Part shown: positions 23,109-31,523 of the stretch, one piece after another | Position numbering within the stretch: position 1 is the stretch's first letter | Layout: every line of letters starts with the position of its first letter | From: Clostridium sp. | GTDB taxonomy: Bacteria > Bacillota > Clostridia > Oscillospirales > Acutalibacteraceae | DNA length: 37,151 nucleotides | Reading direction: 5' to 3' | Assembly (NCBI GenBank): GCA_023663865.1 | Contig: JAMPGU010000023.1 | Coordinates: forward strand, 1 to 37,151 | Notes under the pieces: model-generated | The model's input: only the letters and a program-made list of their open reading frames with translations | The model's database searches: none | Told to the model about the DNA's origin: nothing | Position numbers and translations under genes: made by a program

Positions 23109-23818
23109 TGGAAAGAATTGATAAAATAATAGCCAAAGCAGAAAATATATCACGAACCGATGCCAGAGCATTGATAAAAAAAGGCTTGGTGACAATTGAT
23201 GGGAAGATTATCAGAGATATCGGACAAAAGGCTGATGAGCTGGCTTGTGAAATCATATGTAACGGCAGCAGGCTTTGCTACAGTGAATTCGTGTATATTA
23301 TGATGAATAAGCCCAAGGGTGTAATATCTGCCAGTGATGGCGGTGCAGATACCACTGTCGTTGATATTCTGCCTCAGGAAATGAAAAGAAAAAATCTGTT
23401 TCCTGCCGGAAGATTAGACAAGGATACAACAGGCTTTGTACTTATTACAGATGACGGCGGTTTTGCCCATAGAATTCTTAGTCCGAAAAATCATATACCG
23501 AAAACCTACATAGCAAAATTGGATAAGCCCTTTGATGCTCATGTGATGGAGGGCTTTAAGCAGGGTGTCCGGCTGAACACGGATATCTGTATGCCAGCAG
23601 AGCTTGAGGCTGTTGGAGGCGACTATACTGCCGCAAGGGTTACAATCCGGCAGGGAATGTATCACCAGATTAAAAGAATGTTTTCTCATTACGGCTTGAC
23701 GGTTTTGGAGCTTGAACGTATAAAAATGGGTGATTTATATCTTGATGAAACGCTTGAATCAGGTGCGTGCAGATATTTGACAGATGAGGAATTGAAACTG
23801 GTCGAATCTTGTAAATAA
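23108..23818 (+). CDS. rsuA: 16S rRNA pseudouridine synthase (RsuA/RluB family)
   Basis: The enzyme turns a uridine of rRNA into pseudouridine. Residues 1-50 form an S4 RNA-binding domain (ERIDKIIAKAENISRTDARALIKKGLV). The catalytic domain has YIMMNKPKGVISA, FPAGRLDKDTTG with the catalytic Asp104, and the late KRMFSHYGLTVLELERIKMGDL motif. The length (236 residues) is normal. RsuA acts on U516 of 16S rRNA and RluB/E/F on 23S; the small S4-plus-core form fits RsuA but does not prove the target. It is the last gene of the run that begins at 17881; no T-rich terminator follows, only the palindrome at 23890. Confidence 0.9.
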   Translation: MERIDKIIAKAENISRTDARALIKKGLVTIDGKIIRDIGQKADELACEIICNGSRLCYSEFVYIMMNKPKGVISASDGGADTTVVDILPQEMKRKNLFPAGRLDKDTTGFVLITDDGGFAHRILSPKNHIPKTYIAKLDKPFDAHVMEGFKQGVRLNTDICMPAELEAVGGDYTAARVTIRQGMYHQIKRMFSHYGLTVLELERIKMGDLYLDETLESGACRYLTDEELKLVESCK

Positions 23819-23889
23819 CAACAGATATGATTTGAATTTCTGACAATTACTATATATTGTGTATTTTTCCATACAGCAAACGTGCTTTA

Positions 23890-23936
23890 TGCAACTATCA
23901 CAAAAAAATGCATATTTTTTTGTGAAAATAGTTGCA
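23890..23936. promoter_or_regulatory. Large palindrome overlapping the cdaR-like promoter
   Basis: TGCAACTAT (23890-23898) is matched by ATAGTTGCA (23928-23936), and inside lies a perfect 11-bp arm pair (23899-23909 with 23914-23924) around GCAT; only AAA (23925-23927) is unpaired. The right end includes most of the -35 box of the following promoter, so a bound protein would block it. Confidence 0.7.
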
Positions 23937-23960
23937 ATATTGTTAGGTGTCTTGTATAAT
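23932..23960 (+). promoter_or_regulatory. Sigma-A promoter of the CdaR-type regulator
   Basis: TTGCAA (23932-23937), 17 bp, and a perfect TATAAT (23955-23960). It predicts a leader of about 55 bases. Confidence 0.88.
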
Positions 23961-24021
23961 ATAGACAAGACAAGCATATAATTTTTGTGCAAGTTTGTAG
24001 GTTTTTTGAGAGGTGGAAAGA

Positions 24022-25107
24022 ATGCCAAATAGATTGTTTCAAGGAATCATTAATCAGATGCGCGAAGCTGTTGACCGTACCATCGGAGTTGTTGACGAGT
24101 CGGGTACAGTAATTGCCTGCAGTGACCTTGGTATTATCGGAGAGGTGCGCAAAGGTGTTATTACAGCAGGTGTGTTTAACGGCACTCAAACCTGCGTTGA
24201 CGGTTCAACCTATATAACCTTTGATGTTCTGATTCGTCCGGAATATGCAGTGTTTGTGGATGGCACAGATGAATTCAGCCGCAGATATTCACAGATTATT
24301 GCAGTTGCACTTGATCAAATTAAAAAGAACAATGATGAAAAGTTTGACCGCTCAAATTTTGTAAAGAACGTTATACTGGATAATATCCTTCCCGGAGATA
24401 TCTATATTAAGGCCAGAGAGCTTCATTTTAATAATGATGCTTCAAGAGTTGTTTTCTTAATCCGTACTGTTAAGGATACGGATATATCTGTATTTGATAT
24501 CATTCAAAACTTTTTCCCTGACAAGTCAAAGGACTTTGTTATCAGCATTAACGAAACGGATATTGCTCTTGTTAAGGAAGTACGACCGAATGTTGACGGC
24601 AAGGATTTGGAAAAGCTTGCACGTTCCATTAATGATACCCTTTTGTCCGAGTTTTACTGCAGTGCAGTCATTGGTATCGGCACCTGTGTAACCGGTGTTA
24701 AGGAGCTGGCACACAGCTTTAAAGAGGCGCAGATTGCTTTAGAGGTCGGCAAGGTATTTGATACAGAAAAAAATATTATTAATTACGAAAATCTCGGTAT
24801 TGCAAGACTGATTTATCAGCTTCCTACAACACTATGTGATATGTTCTTAAAGGAAGTATTTAAGCGCGGCTCTATTGATTCTCTTGATCAGGAGACATTA
24901 TTTACAATTCAGAAGTTTTTTGAAAATAATCTTAATGTTTCCGAAACCTCAAGAAAGCTTTTTGTTCACAGAAATACTTTGGTTTACAGACTGGAGAAAA
25001 TTAAAAAGCTTACAGGTCTCGATCTTAGAGAATTTGATGATGCTATTGTGTTTAAGGTAGCACTTATGGTTAATAAATATCTTGCATCCAGTCCGGTAAA
25101 ATATTAA
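24022..25107 (+). CDS. CdaR/PucR-family transcriptional regulator
   Basis: The 361-residue protein has the three-part layout of sugar-diacid-type regulators. An N-terminal sensing domain (MREAVDRTIGVVDESGTVIACSD, with PEYAVFVDG) comes first. A central GGDEF-like domain (about 130-270) includes SAVIGIGTCVTGVKELAHSFKEAQIALEVG, the usual end of that domain. A C-terminal helix-turn-helix of the PucR type (FFENNLNVSETSRKLFVHRNTLVYRLEKIKKLTGLDL) follows. In Escherichia coli CdaR responds to glycerate and controls glucarate genes; here no such genes are adjacent, and the uronate locus is 17 kb away, so the ligand is open. AGGTGG stands a few bases before the ATG at 24022, preferred to the GTG at 24013. 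It has its own promoter, a large palindrome and a terminator. Confidence 0.88.
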   Translation: MPNRLFQGIINQMREAVDRTIGVVDESGTVIACSDLGIIGEVRKGVITAGVFNGTQTCVDGSTYITFDVLIRPEYAVFVDGTDEFSRRYSQIIAVALDQIKKNNDEKFDRSNFVKNVILDNILPGDIYIKARELHFNNDASRVVFLIRTVKDTDISVFDIIQNFFPDKSKDFVISINETDIALVKEVRPNVDGKDLEKLARSINDTLLSEFYCSAVIGIGTCVTGVKELAHSFKEAQIALEVGKVFDTEKNIINYENLGIARLIYQLPTTLCDMFLKEVFKRGSIDSLDQETLFTIQKFFENNLNVSETSRKLFVHRNTLVYRLEKIKKLTGLDLREFDDAIVFKVALMVNKYLASSPVKY

Positions 25108-25117
25108 TAAATTTCCT

Positions 25118-25156
25118 AAAAATCACAGCTGATTGTTTTCAGTTGTGATTTTTTTG
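25118..25156 (+). terminator. Terminator of the CdaR-type regulator gene
   Basis: AAAAATCACAGCTGA (25118-25132) pairs with TCAGTTGTGATTTTT (25139-25153), with one G-T pair, then more T residues. Confidence 0.9.
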
Positions 25157-25222
25157 ATAATACTTATGATGGGATAGGTCTTTTACGACAGAGCATAATG
25201 CATAGCAGAAAGCAAGATGAGA

Positions 25223-25255
25223 TGTTTACAAAATGATTGAATGTTGTTTACAAAA
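25223..25255. promoter_or_regulatory. Direct repeat upstream of the ftsEX promoter
   Basis: TGTTTACAAAA occurs at 25223-25233 and again at 25245-25255, 22 bp apart (two helical turns), ending 18 bp before the -35 box. It is a likely activator or response-regulator site; the protein is unknown. Confidence 0.5.
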
Positions 25256-25272
25256 GAATTACAGAAAAGGAC

Positions 25273-25301
25273 TTGATTTTATATATAAGTTGTTATATTA
25301 T
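25273..25301 (+). promoter_or_regulatory. Sigma-A promoter of ftsE-ftsX
   Basis: TTGATT (25273-25278), 17 bp, TATTAT (25296-25301). It gives a leader of about 65 bases carrying a small GCAGC/GCTGC hairpin (25330-25342). Confidence 0.75.
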
Positions 25302-25372
25302 ATATAAGTGAAAATGTATAGGTATAAGTGCAGCTATGCTGCAAAACATTTTATTTTAAAGAGGTAAAAATT

Positions 25373-26209
25373 GTGATTGAATTTAGAAATGTATCAAAGG
25401 TGTATGACAGCAATGGTACGCATGCTCTTTCTAATGTAAATATCAAGATTGAGGATGGCGAATTTGTGTTTGTTGTAGGTTCCTCCGGTGCCGGCAAAAG
25501 TACGTTTTTGAAGCTTATTATGCACGAGGAAAAGCCGTCTGAGGGCGAAATCATTTTTAATGACTACAGCTCTGCTACACTGAAGAAAAGACAGGTGCCT
25601 TATTACAGACGTGATATGGGTATCGTTTTTCAGGATTTTCGTCTTATCCCTAAAATGACTGTATACGATAATGTTGCCTTTGCTATGCGTGTTATAGGCG
25701 CAAAGGAAAAGGATATAAGAAAGCGTGTTCCGTATATTCTGCAGCTTGTTGGCTTATCTCAAAAGGCAAGAGCTCTGCCGAATGAACTGTCAGGCGGTGA
25801 GCAGCAGCGTGTTTCTTTGGCAAGAGCGCTGGTTAATAACCCAAAGGTTATTATTGCGGACGAGCCTACAGGTAACGTTGACCCGGAAATGAGCCATGAA
25901 ATTGTAGGTCTTTTAACAAAGATAAATAATGCAGGAACAACTGTTATTATGGTAACACACGAGCATGATTTGGTTCGTTCCTTCCAGCGCAGAGTTATTG
26001 TTATCAAGAGTGGTGAGGTTGTTTCAGATACACCTGACCCGACGCACGCACAGTTTGAAAGCACAACACCGGAGCAGGCAACCGATATGTTCTTCTTTGA
26101 AGAGGATGTTGCAATTGATAAGGTTGACCTGGACGATGTTTTTGATAATCTGGAGGACGTCGTTTCTCAGCCAGTGGAAGAAAAAGGAAATGCCGGAGGT
26201 GAGGAATAA
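25373..26209 (+). CDS. ftsE: Cell-division ABC transporter ATP-binding protein FtsE
   Basis: FtsE is the ATPase of the FtsEX complex, which does not move a substrate but drives shape changes that switch on a coiled-coil murein hydrolase outside. Visible are Walker A GSSGAGKST, Q-loop FQDFRLIP, signature LSGGEQQRVSLARAL, Walker B VIIADEPTGNVDPE and the H-loop VTHEHD. The start is the GTG at 25373 (MIEFRNVSKVY, as in other FtsE), with GAGG 8 bases ahead; the longer frame from 25328 lies in the leader. At 278 residues it is about 50 longer than the usual FtsE: an acidic tail (FFFEEDVAIDKVDLDDVFDNLE) follows the normal end. The stop overlaps the ftsX ATG by one base. Confidence 0.95.
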   Translation: MIEFRNVSKVYDSNGTHALSNVNIKIEDGEFVFVVGSSGAGKSTFLKLIMHEEKPSEGEIIFNDYSSATLKKRQVPYYRRDMGIVFQDFRLIPKMTVYDNVAFAMRVIGAKEKDIRKRVPYILQLVGLSQKARALPNELSGGEQQRVSLARALVNNPKVIIADEPTGNVDPEMSHEIVGLLTKINNAGTTVIMVTHEHDLVRSFQRRVIVIKSGEVVSDTPDPTHAQFESTTPEQATDMFFFEEDVAIDKVDLDDVFDNLEDVVSQPVEEKGNAGGEE

Positions 26210-27129
26210 TGACAGGCTCAAGCTTAAAATATTTAACTAAAGAAGGCTTTAGAAATGTGTGGACAAACAGAATGATGTCCATTGCATCCATTGCTGTTTT
26301 AATGAGCTGCTTGGTTCTGATTGGTTCAGCGGCTATGATATTCCTCAATATTGATTCTCTGCTTGGCAGAATTGAGGAAGAAAATGTCGTTATGGTTTAT
26401 GTGCAGGATGAAACCACAGAGGAAGAGTTGGCGGCTATGGATGCAGAAATCAGGGCTCTTGATAATATTAAAGAGGTTGAATTTGTATCCAAGGTAGATG
26501 CTTGGGCAGAGCAGCTTGAAACCATGGAGGATGCGCAGGCAGAATTCTTCACACAAATCAGCTCGGATATTCCACTGCCGGATGCATATAAGATTACAGT
26601 TGATAACCTCGACCAGTTTAACAAAACGATAGAGGATTTAAACCAACTTGATCATGTTGATACAATCCGACAGAATCAGGATCTTGCACAGAAGCTGGTA
26701 GCAATCAGGCAGGGTATATCTGTTATTGCTATCGTCATTGTAGCTGTTTTATTCGCAATTTCCTTGTTTATCATTTCAAATACAATCAGACTTACTGTTT
26801 ACAGCCGCAGACTTGAAATCAGTATTATGAAATCTGTAGGTGCAACAAACAGCTTTGTCAGATTCCCGTTTTTGATTGAAGGTGTAATTTTAGGCGTGCT
26901 TTCCGGTGCGCTGGGCTTAGGTCTTGTTTGGGGACTTTACGAGCTTGCAGTTACACAGTTCAGCACACTGCTGAAATCACTGAATCTTGAAGCAATCAGC
27001 TTCTTGGATTATGCACTTCCAATGCTGGGTGCATTCATTTTAATCGGTGTTGTCTGCGGTGTAGGCGGTTCACTGTTTACCATGAGAAAATATCTTAATA
27101 AGGAAGGTAGTGAGATTAGCGGTGTTTAA
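26209..27129 (+). CDS. ftsX: Cell-division protein FtsX
   Basis: FtsX is the membrane half of FtsEX. The 306 residues show a cytoplasmic start (YLTKEGFRNVWTNRMMSIASIAVL), a first helix at about 23-47, and a large outer loop of about 120 residues (EENVVMVYVQDETTEEELAAMD... to QNQDLAQKLV) that contacts the hydrolase. Three more helices end with VYSRRLEISIMKSVGATNSFVRFPFLIEGVILG, the conserved FtsX core motif. Its last 20 bases overlap the start of the first coiled-coil M23 gene, which supports a direct partnership between the two products. Confidence 0.95.
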   Translation: MTGSSLKYLTKEGFRNVWTNRMMSIASIAVLMSCLVLIGSAAMIFLNIDSLLGRIEEENVVMVYVQDETTEEELAAMDAEIRALDNIKEVEFVSKVDAWAEQLETMEDAQAEFFTQISSDIPLPDAYKITVDNLDQFNKTIEDLNQLDHVDTIRQNQDLAQKLVAIRQGISVIAIVIVAVLFAISLFIISNTIRLTVYSRRLEISIMKSVGATNSFVRFPFLIEGVILGVLSGALGLGLVWGLYELAVTQFSTLLKSLNLEAISFLDYALPMLGAFILIGVVCGVGGSLFTMRKYLNKEGSEISGV

Positions 27130-28363
27130 ATCAAAGTTAAAGCTTACATCTTTTGCACTGTGCATTGCCTTTCTGCTTTCTATGTTCGGTTTTGGCTTCA
27201 CAGCACAGGCAAAGACAACCTCTGAGCTTAGAAGTGAAAAATCAAAAATTCAGGAAAGAATTAACAACGCGCAGGATAAAATTGATGAACTGGCTTCTGA
27301 AAAAGCAGAAACACAGGAATACCTGAGTGCCCTCAGATCCAAAATAAGCTTGCTGCAGGATAAGATAGATTCACTCAATGATCAGAAAAGTGCACTGCAG
27401 GCAGATATTGATGCTATCCAGGCAAATATTGATAAAACCATTGAAGAGCTGGAAAGAAATCAAAAGGAAATTGATAAGAAGCAGGCTGAATTTGATGAGA
27501 CCTATGATCAGTATTGTCAAAGACTCAGAGCGATGTATGTATCAGGCTCCGCTTCAAATTTAGAGGTTTTGCTGACTTGCCCTGATATGAGTGCAATGCT
27601 TACACGCTCCCAAATGATTAAGTCCGTATCAGAGCAGGACAGTGCAACGCTTGATGAGCTTATGACCAAGATGGAGGAAATCGAGGCTAAGAAGCAAGAG
27701 CTTGAAGTAAAACGTAATGAGCTGAATGAGGATAAGGAAAAGCTTGAGGAAAGCAAAAAGGAGCTTCAGTCAAGCATTAATGAAATCAGCAGTTCAAAAA
27801 GCGAGCTTGATGCTGAAGCGGATGAAGCCAATGCGCTTATGAGAAAGCTGGCATCACAGACCAGTGAATATATGGAACTGATTGAAACCAATCAGGAGGA
27901 GCTGGCAGAGGTTGAAGCTGAAATCAGAAGGGCAACCGCAGCTGCTTCTACAGGCTCAGGCTCACTGGGCGGAACCTATGGATCAGGCTCAGGTCAGCTG
28001 GGATATCCTACAGATTCCAGAACAGTATCAGCAAACTACCCTAACTATTCATCCGGCGGTTATCACGGCGGTATTGATTTCCCTGTGTCAACAGGCTCAA
28101 ATGTTTATGCTGCAGCCGGCGGAAAGGTAATTCTTGTCAGATACCTGAATTACAGCTATGGTTATCATATTATTATTGACCACGGTGACGGCTTATCCAC
28201 CTTGTATGCACACAACAGCCAAATTCTTGTGGGTGTTGGCGATACTGTATCAGCCGGTCAGGTTATTGCAAAGAGCGGTTCTACAGGTAACTCCACCGGT
28301 CCTCATTGCCATTTTGAGGTTCGTGTAAACGGAAACAGAGTAAACCCTTGGAACTATCTGTAA
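27110..28363 (+). CDS. Coiled-coil M23 murein hydrolase, probable FtsEX partner (EnvC/CwlO-like)
   Basis: This 417-residue protein begins with a signal peptide (cleavage probably after AQA, about residue 34). A long coiled coil follows (about 38-270) with a helical hinge holding YCQRLRAMYVSGSASNLEVLL, then a Gly/Ser linker and an M23 (LytM) domain from about 300. Zinc ligands are complete: HGGID, and HCH in GPHCHFEV, with LYAHNS between. Unlike the inactive M23 domain of EnvC in Escherichia coli, this should be a working endopeptidase cutting peptide crosslinks. The GTG at 27110 lies inside ftsX with AGGAAGG just upstream, so it is made with FtsX, the expected activator. A GTG at 27122 is an alternative start. 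Confidence 0.9.
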   Translation: MRLAVFKSKLKLTSFALCIAFLLSMFGFGFTAQAKTTSELRSEKSKIQERINNAQDKIDELASEKAETQEYLSALRSKISLLQDKIDSLNDQKSALQADIDAIQANIDKTIEELERNQKEIDKKQAEFDETYDQYCQRLRAMYVSGSASNLEVLLTCPDMSAMLTRSQMIKSVSEQDSATLDELMTKMEEIEAKKQELEVKRNELNEDKEKLEESKKELQSSINEISSSKSELDAEADEANALMRKLASQTSEYMELIETNQEELAEVEAEIRRATAAASTGSGSLGGTYGSGSGQLGYPTDSRTVSANYPNYSSGGYHGGIDFPVSTGSNVYAAAGGKVILVRYLNYSYGYHIIIDHGDGLSTLYAHNSQILVGVGDTVSAGQVIAKSGSTGNSTGPHCHFEVRVNGNRVNPWNYL

Positions 28364-28461
28364 AACAGGTTTAAGGCAGTATCAAATATTTACTGTCTGT
28401 ACTTAACGGAGGAATAAACCAAAATTTACAGAATTTTTATATTTTAAAATGTATTATTTTA

Positions 28462-28490
28462 TTGATTTTGCAGAGCATAAATAGTATGAT
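28462..28490 (+). promoter_or_regulatory. Promoter of the second M23 gene
   Basis: TTGATT (28462-28467), 17 bp, TATGAT (28485-28490). The downstream ATATAAGT resembles that of the ftsE promoter. Confidence 0.75.
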
Positions 28491-28542
28491 ATATAAGTAA
28501 TCATTTATGTTACATAAAGTGTAAATTAGAGGAGTGAAGTCA

Positions 28543-30045
28543 ATGAAACAGTCAAGAGTATTTATTAAGCTATTGTCTGTTTTATTGGCTTTTTCATTTG
28601 CCTTTCTTGCAGCAGTGCCTAATGCACAGATGAATGTGTCAGCCAGCGATTATGGTGCAGAGTATGACAATATGAGTTCTGTTGAAAAGCAGCAGTATAT
28701 CGAACAACATTTAAAGGAAGTTAAATCAAAGCTGATTACCCTGGAGGGTCAGTCTGAGGAAACAGAGGACTATGTAAATGCGCTTAACGACAGAATCACA
28801 TATCTTCAGATGGAGTTAAAATTGTCTAAGGAGACGATTGATAACTCTAAAAAGAGAATTGATACGCTGGAAAAGCAGTATAATGATAATGAGCAGGAAA
28901 TCAAAAATCTTCAAAATGATATAACAAAGCTGACAAATCGTGCAGACGAGCTGCAGGAGGAGTTTGACGTCAGCTACGATGCGTATGCCCAGAGAGCCAA
29001 GGCTATGTATATAAGCGGTAATATGAGCACCTTGGCAATGCTTTTAACAAGTGATGATATTTCTACCTTTTTTACAAGACTTGAAATGATAAAAAGAGTA
29101 TCAAGGGCAGATAAGGAATTGCTTGAAAGTCTGCAGACCGAGGGTGAGGAGCTTATTTCCACCAAGGCAAGTCTGGAAGATAAAAAGAGTGATTTAACCA
29201 CTAACCAGCAAACGCTTACAGCGACCAAAGAAAATTTGAGTGAAACTGTAAAACATCTTGAAGCTCAGCAGGTTAGCTATAACGAAAAGGAAAAGACATA
29301 CGCCACCGAAAAAGAGAATGCAGACAAGCAGCTTGCGGATTTGCACGATAAGACCAAGGCATATGGTGAATACAGAGTGCAGGATGAAGAGGAGCTTGCT
29401 TATTTAAAAAAGATTAATAGTGAGATTGCGGCGGCTGCCGATGATTTCGAGAAGCGTATGGAGTCAGCAGCAACCACTACCACAACAACCAAAAAGCAGA
29501 CCACAACCACTACAACTGCAAATCATAAGCCGTCAGAGGATGACGCTGATGATACTGCATCTACAACAAAGAAGCCTTCAACGACGAAGCCGACTACAAC
29601 GAAAAAAACAACTACGAGTTCAAACAAGCTGTCGTTGACCTATCCTGTGCCGACACAGAAAAAGATTACCTGTGATTATGGTGCTTATTCAGGTCATACA
29701 GGTGTGGATTTTGCATGCTCCAGCGGTTCTCGAGTGGTAGCCGCAGAGGATGGCGAGGTTATTATTTCTACTGATTTAACAAATAGTGACGGCTCGTATA
29801 GAAGCTATGGACGATATATTGTTATTGCCCATTATAAAAAGAATGCATCCGGTCAATATGTTTATACACTATATGCACACAATTCAAGCCGAATGGTGAG
29901 TGTGGGAGACAGAGTAACTAAGGGACAGCTGATTGCATACAGCGGCTCCACAGGTAATTCCACCGGACCGCATTGTCATTTTGAGGTCAGAACGCCTGAC
30001 GCAAGATATGAAAGCTGTGTAGACCCAAAACCATATTTGCCGTAA
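28543..30045 (+). CDS. Coiled-coil M23 murein hydrolase, second paralogue with Thr-rich linker
   Basis: The 500 residues have a signal peptide (ending near SAS, about residue 35), a long coiled coil (about 45-295) with the hinge YAQRAKAMYISGNMSTLAMLL, and a Thr/Lys-rich linker with runs of Thr (about 305-365). A C-terminal M23 domain has HTGVD, LYAHNSS and GPHCHFEVR, so both zinc motifs are intact. It has its own promoter, and AGAGGAG 8 bases before the ATG at 28543 decides the start over the GTG at 28534. The same layout as the gene behind ftsX shows a duplication. The long linker may let the catalytic domain reach further into the wall. Whether FtsEX or another partner controls it is unknown. 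Confidence 0.9.
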   Translation: MKQSRVFIKLLSVLLAFSFAFLAAVPNAQMNVSASDYGAEYDNMSSVEKQQYIEQHLKEVKSKLITLEGQSEETEDYVNALNDRITYLQMELKLSKETIDNSKKRIDTLEKQYNDNEQEIKNLQNDITKLTNRADELQEEFDVSYDAYAQRAKAMYISGNMSTLAMLLTSDDISTFFTRLEMIKRVSRADKELLESLQTEGEELISTKASLEDKKSDLTTNQQTLTATKENLSETVKHLEAQQVSYNEKEKTYATEKENADKQLADLHDKTKAYGEYRVQDEEELAYLKKINSEIAAAADDFEKRMESAATTTTTTKKQTTTTTTANHKPSEDDADDTASTTKKPSTTKPTTTKKTTTSSNKLSLTYPVPTQKKITCDYGAYSGHTGVDFACSSGSRVVAAEDGEVIISTDLTNSDGSYRSYGRYIVIAHYKKNASGQYVYTLYAHNSSRMVSVGDRVTKGQLIAYSGSTGNSTGPHCHFEVRTPDARYESCVDPKPYLP

Positions 30046-30080
30046 TCCGAATATCAGAATAATGGAGGGAGGTTTTAAAA

Positions 30081-31523
30081 TTGAATAAAAAACTTTTGTC
30101 CATTATAATGGCAGCTGTTATGCTGTGTACAAGTGTCGGCTCATTTATTGCCTATGCTGATGATGAAACGACAACACAGGTTACTGCTCCTGCTGACGCG
30201 GAGACAACAACCAATCCGGTTGATGATGAGAAAGCAAAGGAAAAAGCGGAAAAACTACTGCAAGACCAAAAGCAGCAGCTTGAAAAAAGTGTAAAGGAAG
30301 CTGAAAAAAAGCTGGCGGAGCTGGAGAGTGATTCCAAAGTAACAGCCGAATATATTGATACGCTTGACCAAAAAATCGGATATATTAACGAACAGCTGAC
30401 AATGCTTGAGGCGGAAAATCAATCTATTCAGAAAGAAATTGACGCACTCAAGCCCGAGATAGAAAAAAATGAAAAAGCACTCGATAAGCTTTCCAAGGAA
30501 GTAGAGGATGCACAGAAGGAGCTGAAAAAGCTTGAAGATAAATTTCAAAGTGTTTATGAAGCCTACTGTATTCGTCTTCGAGTGATGTACATAAGCGGTG
30601 ATTACAATATTTTAACAGCATTAATCACCTGTAATGATATTTCCAGCTTTCTTACCCGATATGAAATGATTAAGTCTGTATCAAAGAGTGATACACAGCT
30701 GCTTAAAGAGGTTAATGATAAGACAAAGGAAATTGTAACGAAAAAAGACGGTCTTGATGAAAGACTGCGAAATTATACAAACATTAAAAATAAGTACGAC
30801 GAACAAAAGGCCAATCTTGAATCAAAGCAAAAGAAGATAGAAAGTAACAGCGAAACCATTGCAAAATCCAAAGCTTCTCTTGCTACAGACAGGGCAGAAA
30901 GCGACAGGCTTCTTGCCGAGCTTACCTCTAAAAATCAGCAGTATACGGAATTCAGAAATGAGGATAAGGAGCTGATTGAGGCTGTAGAACAGGAAGTTCA
31001 AAGCTTAATTTCCGGTTTAAAGACAGCGGATGAGGTTACCACTGCAAAGAGGTCAGACAGCACTTCAAGCAGCAATACCGGTCAGGAGTCAAAGGGAGAC
31101 GTGTTCTATAAGAATAACGCGGTTCTCAATATGCTTTATCCTGTGCCGAATCATTATGGAATATCAGCCGGTTTCCCGAACTACTCCTCCGGCGGATACC
31201 ACGGCGGTATTGATTTCCCTTGCTCTACGGGGTCAAAGGTTGTGGCAGCACAGGACGGCATTGTTATTTCTGTTAAACGTCTTAACTACAGCTATGGATA
31301 TTATGTGATGATTTATCATGGAACGGATGCTAAGGGCAGAACCGTTGTGACATTATATGCCCATAATTCTTCTATACTTGTTTCAAATGGCGAAAGTGTA
31401 AAGCGTGGACAGACCATTGCAAAAAGCGGGTCTACAGGTAATTCTACAGGCCCTCACTGCCATTTTGAGGTCAGATTTGACGGAACACAAGTAAATCCAC
31501 AATATTATTTGAGTAAGAGCTAA
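30081..31523 (+). CDS. Coiled-coil M23 murein hydrolase, third paralogue
   Basis: The 480-residue protein has a signal peptide (cleavage probably after AYA, about residue 26), a short Thr-rich stretch and a long coiled coil (about 50-305) with the hinge YCIRLRVMYISGDYNILTALI and the SFLTRYEMIKSVSKSD motif shared with the other two. An M23 domain from about 350 has YHGGIDFPCSTGSKV, LYAHNSS and GPHCHFEVR intact. The start is TTG at 30081, 9 bases after GGAGGGAGG. It follows the second paralogue by 35 bases with no terminator. Its stop codon touches the ATG of queH. Its M23 domain resembles that of the first copy more than the second (shared SAxFPNYSSGGYHGGIDFP pattern). Confidence 0.9.
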   Translation: MNKKLLSIIMAAVMLCTSVGSFIAYADDETTTQVTAPADAETTTNPVDDEKAKEKAEKLLQDQKQQLEKSVKEAEKKLAELESDSKVTAEYIDTLDQKIGYINEQLTMLEAENQSIQKEIDALKPEIEKNEKALDKLSKEVEDAQKELKKLEDKFQSVYEAYCIRLRVMYISGDYNILTALITCNDISSFLTRYEMIKSVSKSDTQLLKEVNDKTKEIVTKKDGLDERLRNYTNIKNKYDEQKANLESKQKKIESNSETIAKSKASLATDRAESDRLLAELTSKNQQYTEFRNEDKELIEAVEQEVQSLISGLKTADEVTTAKRSDSTSSSNTGQESKGDVFYKNNAVLNMLYPVPNHYGISAGFPNYSSGGYHGGIDFPCSTGSKVVAAQDGIVISVKRLNYSYGYYVMIYHGTDAKGRTVVTLYAHNSSILVSNGESVKRGQTIAKSGSTGNSTGPHCHFEVRFDGTQVNPQYYLSKS

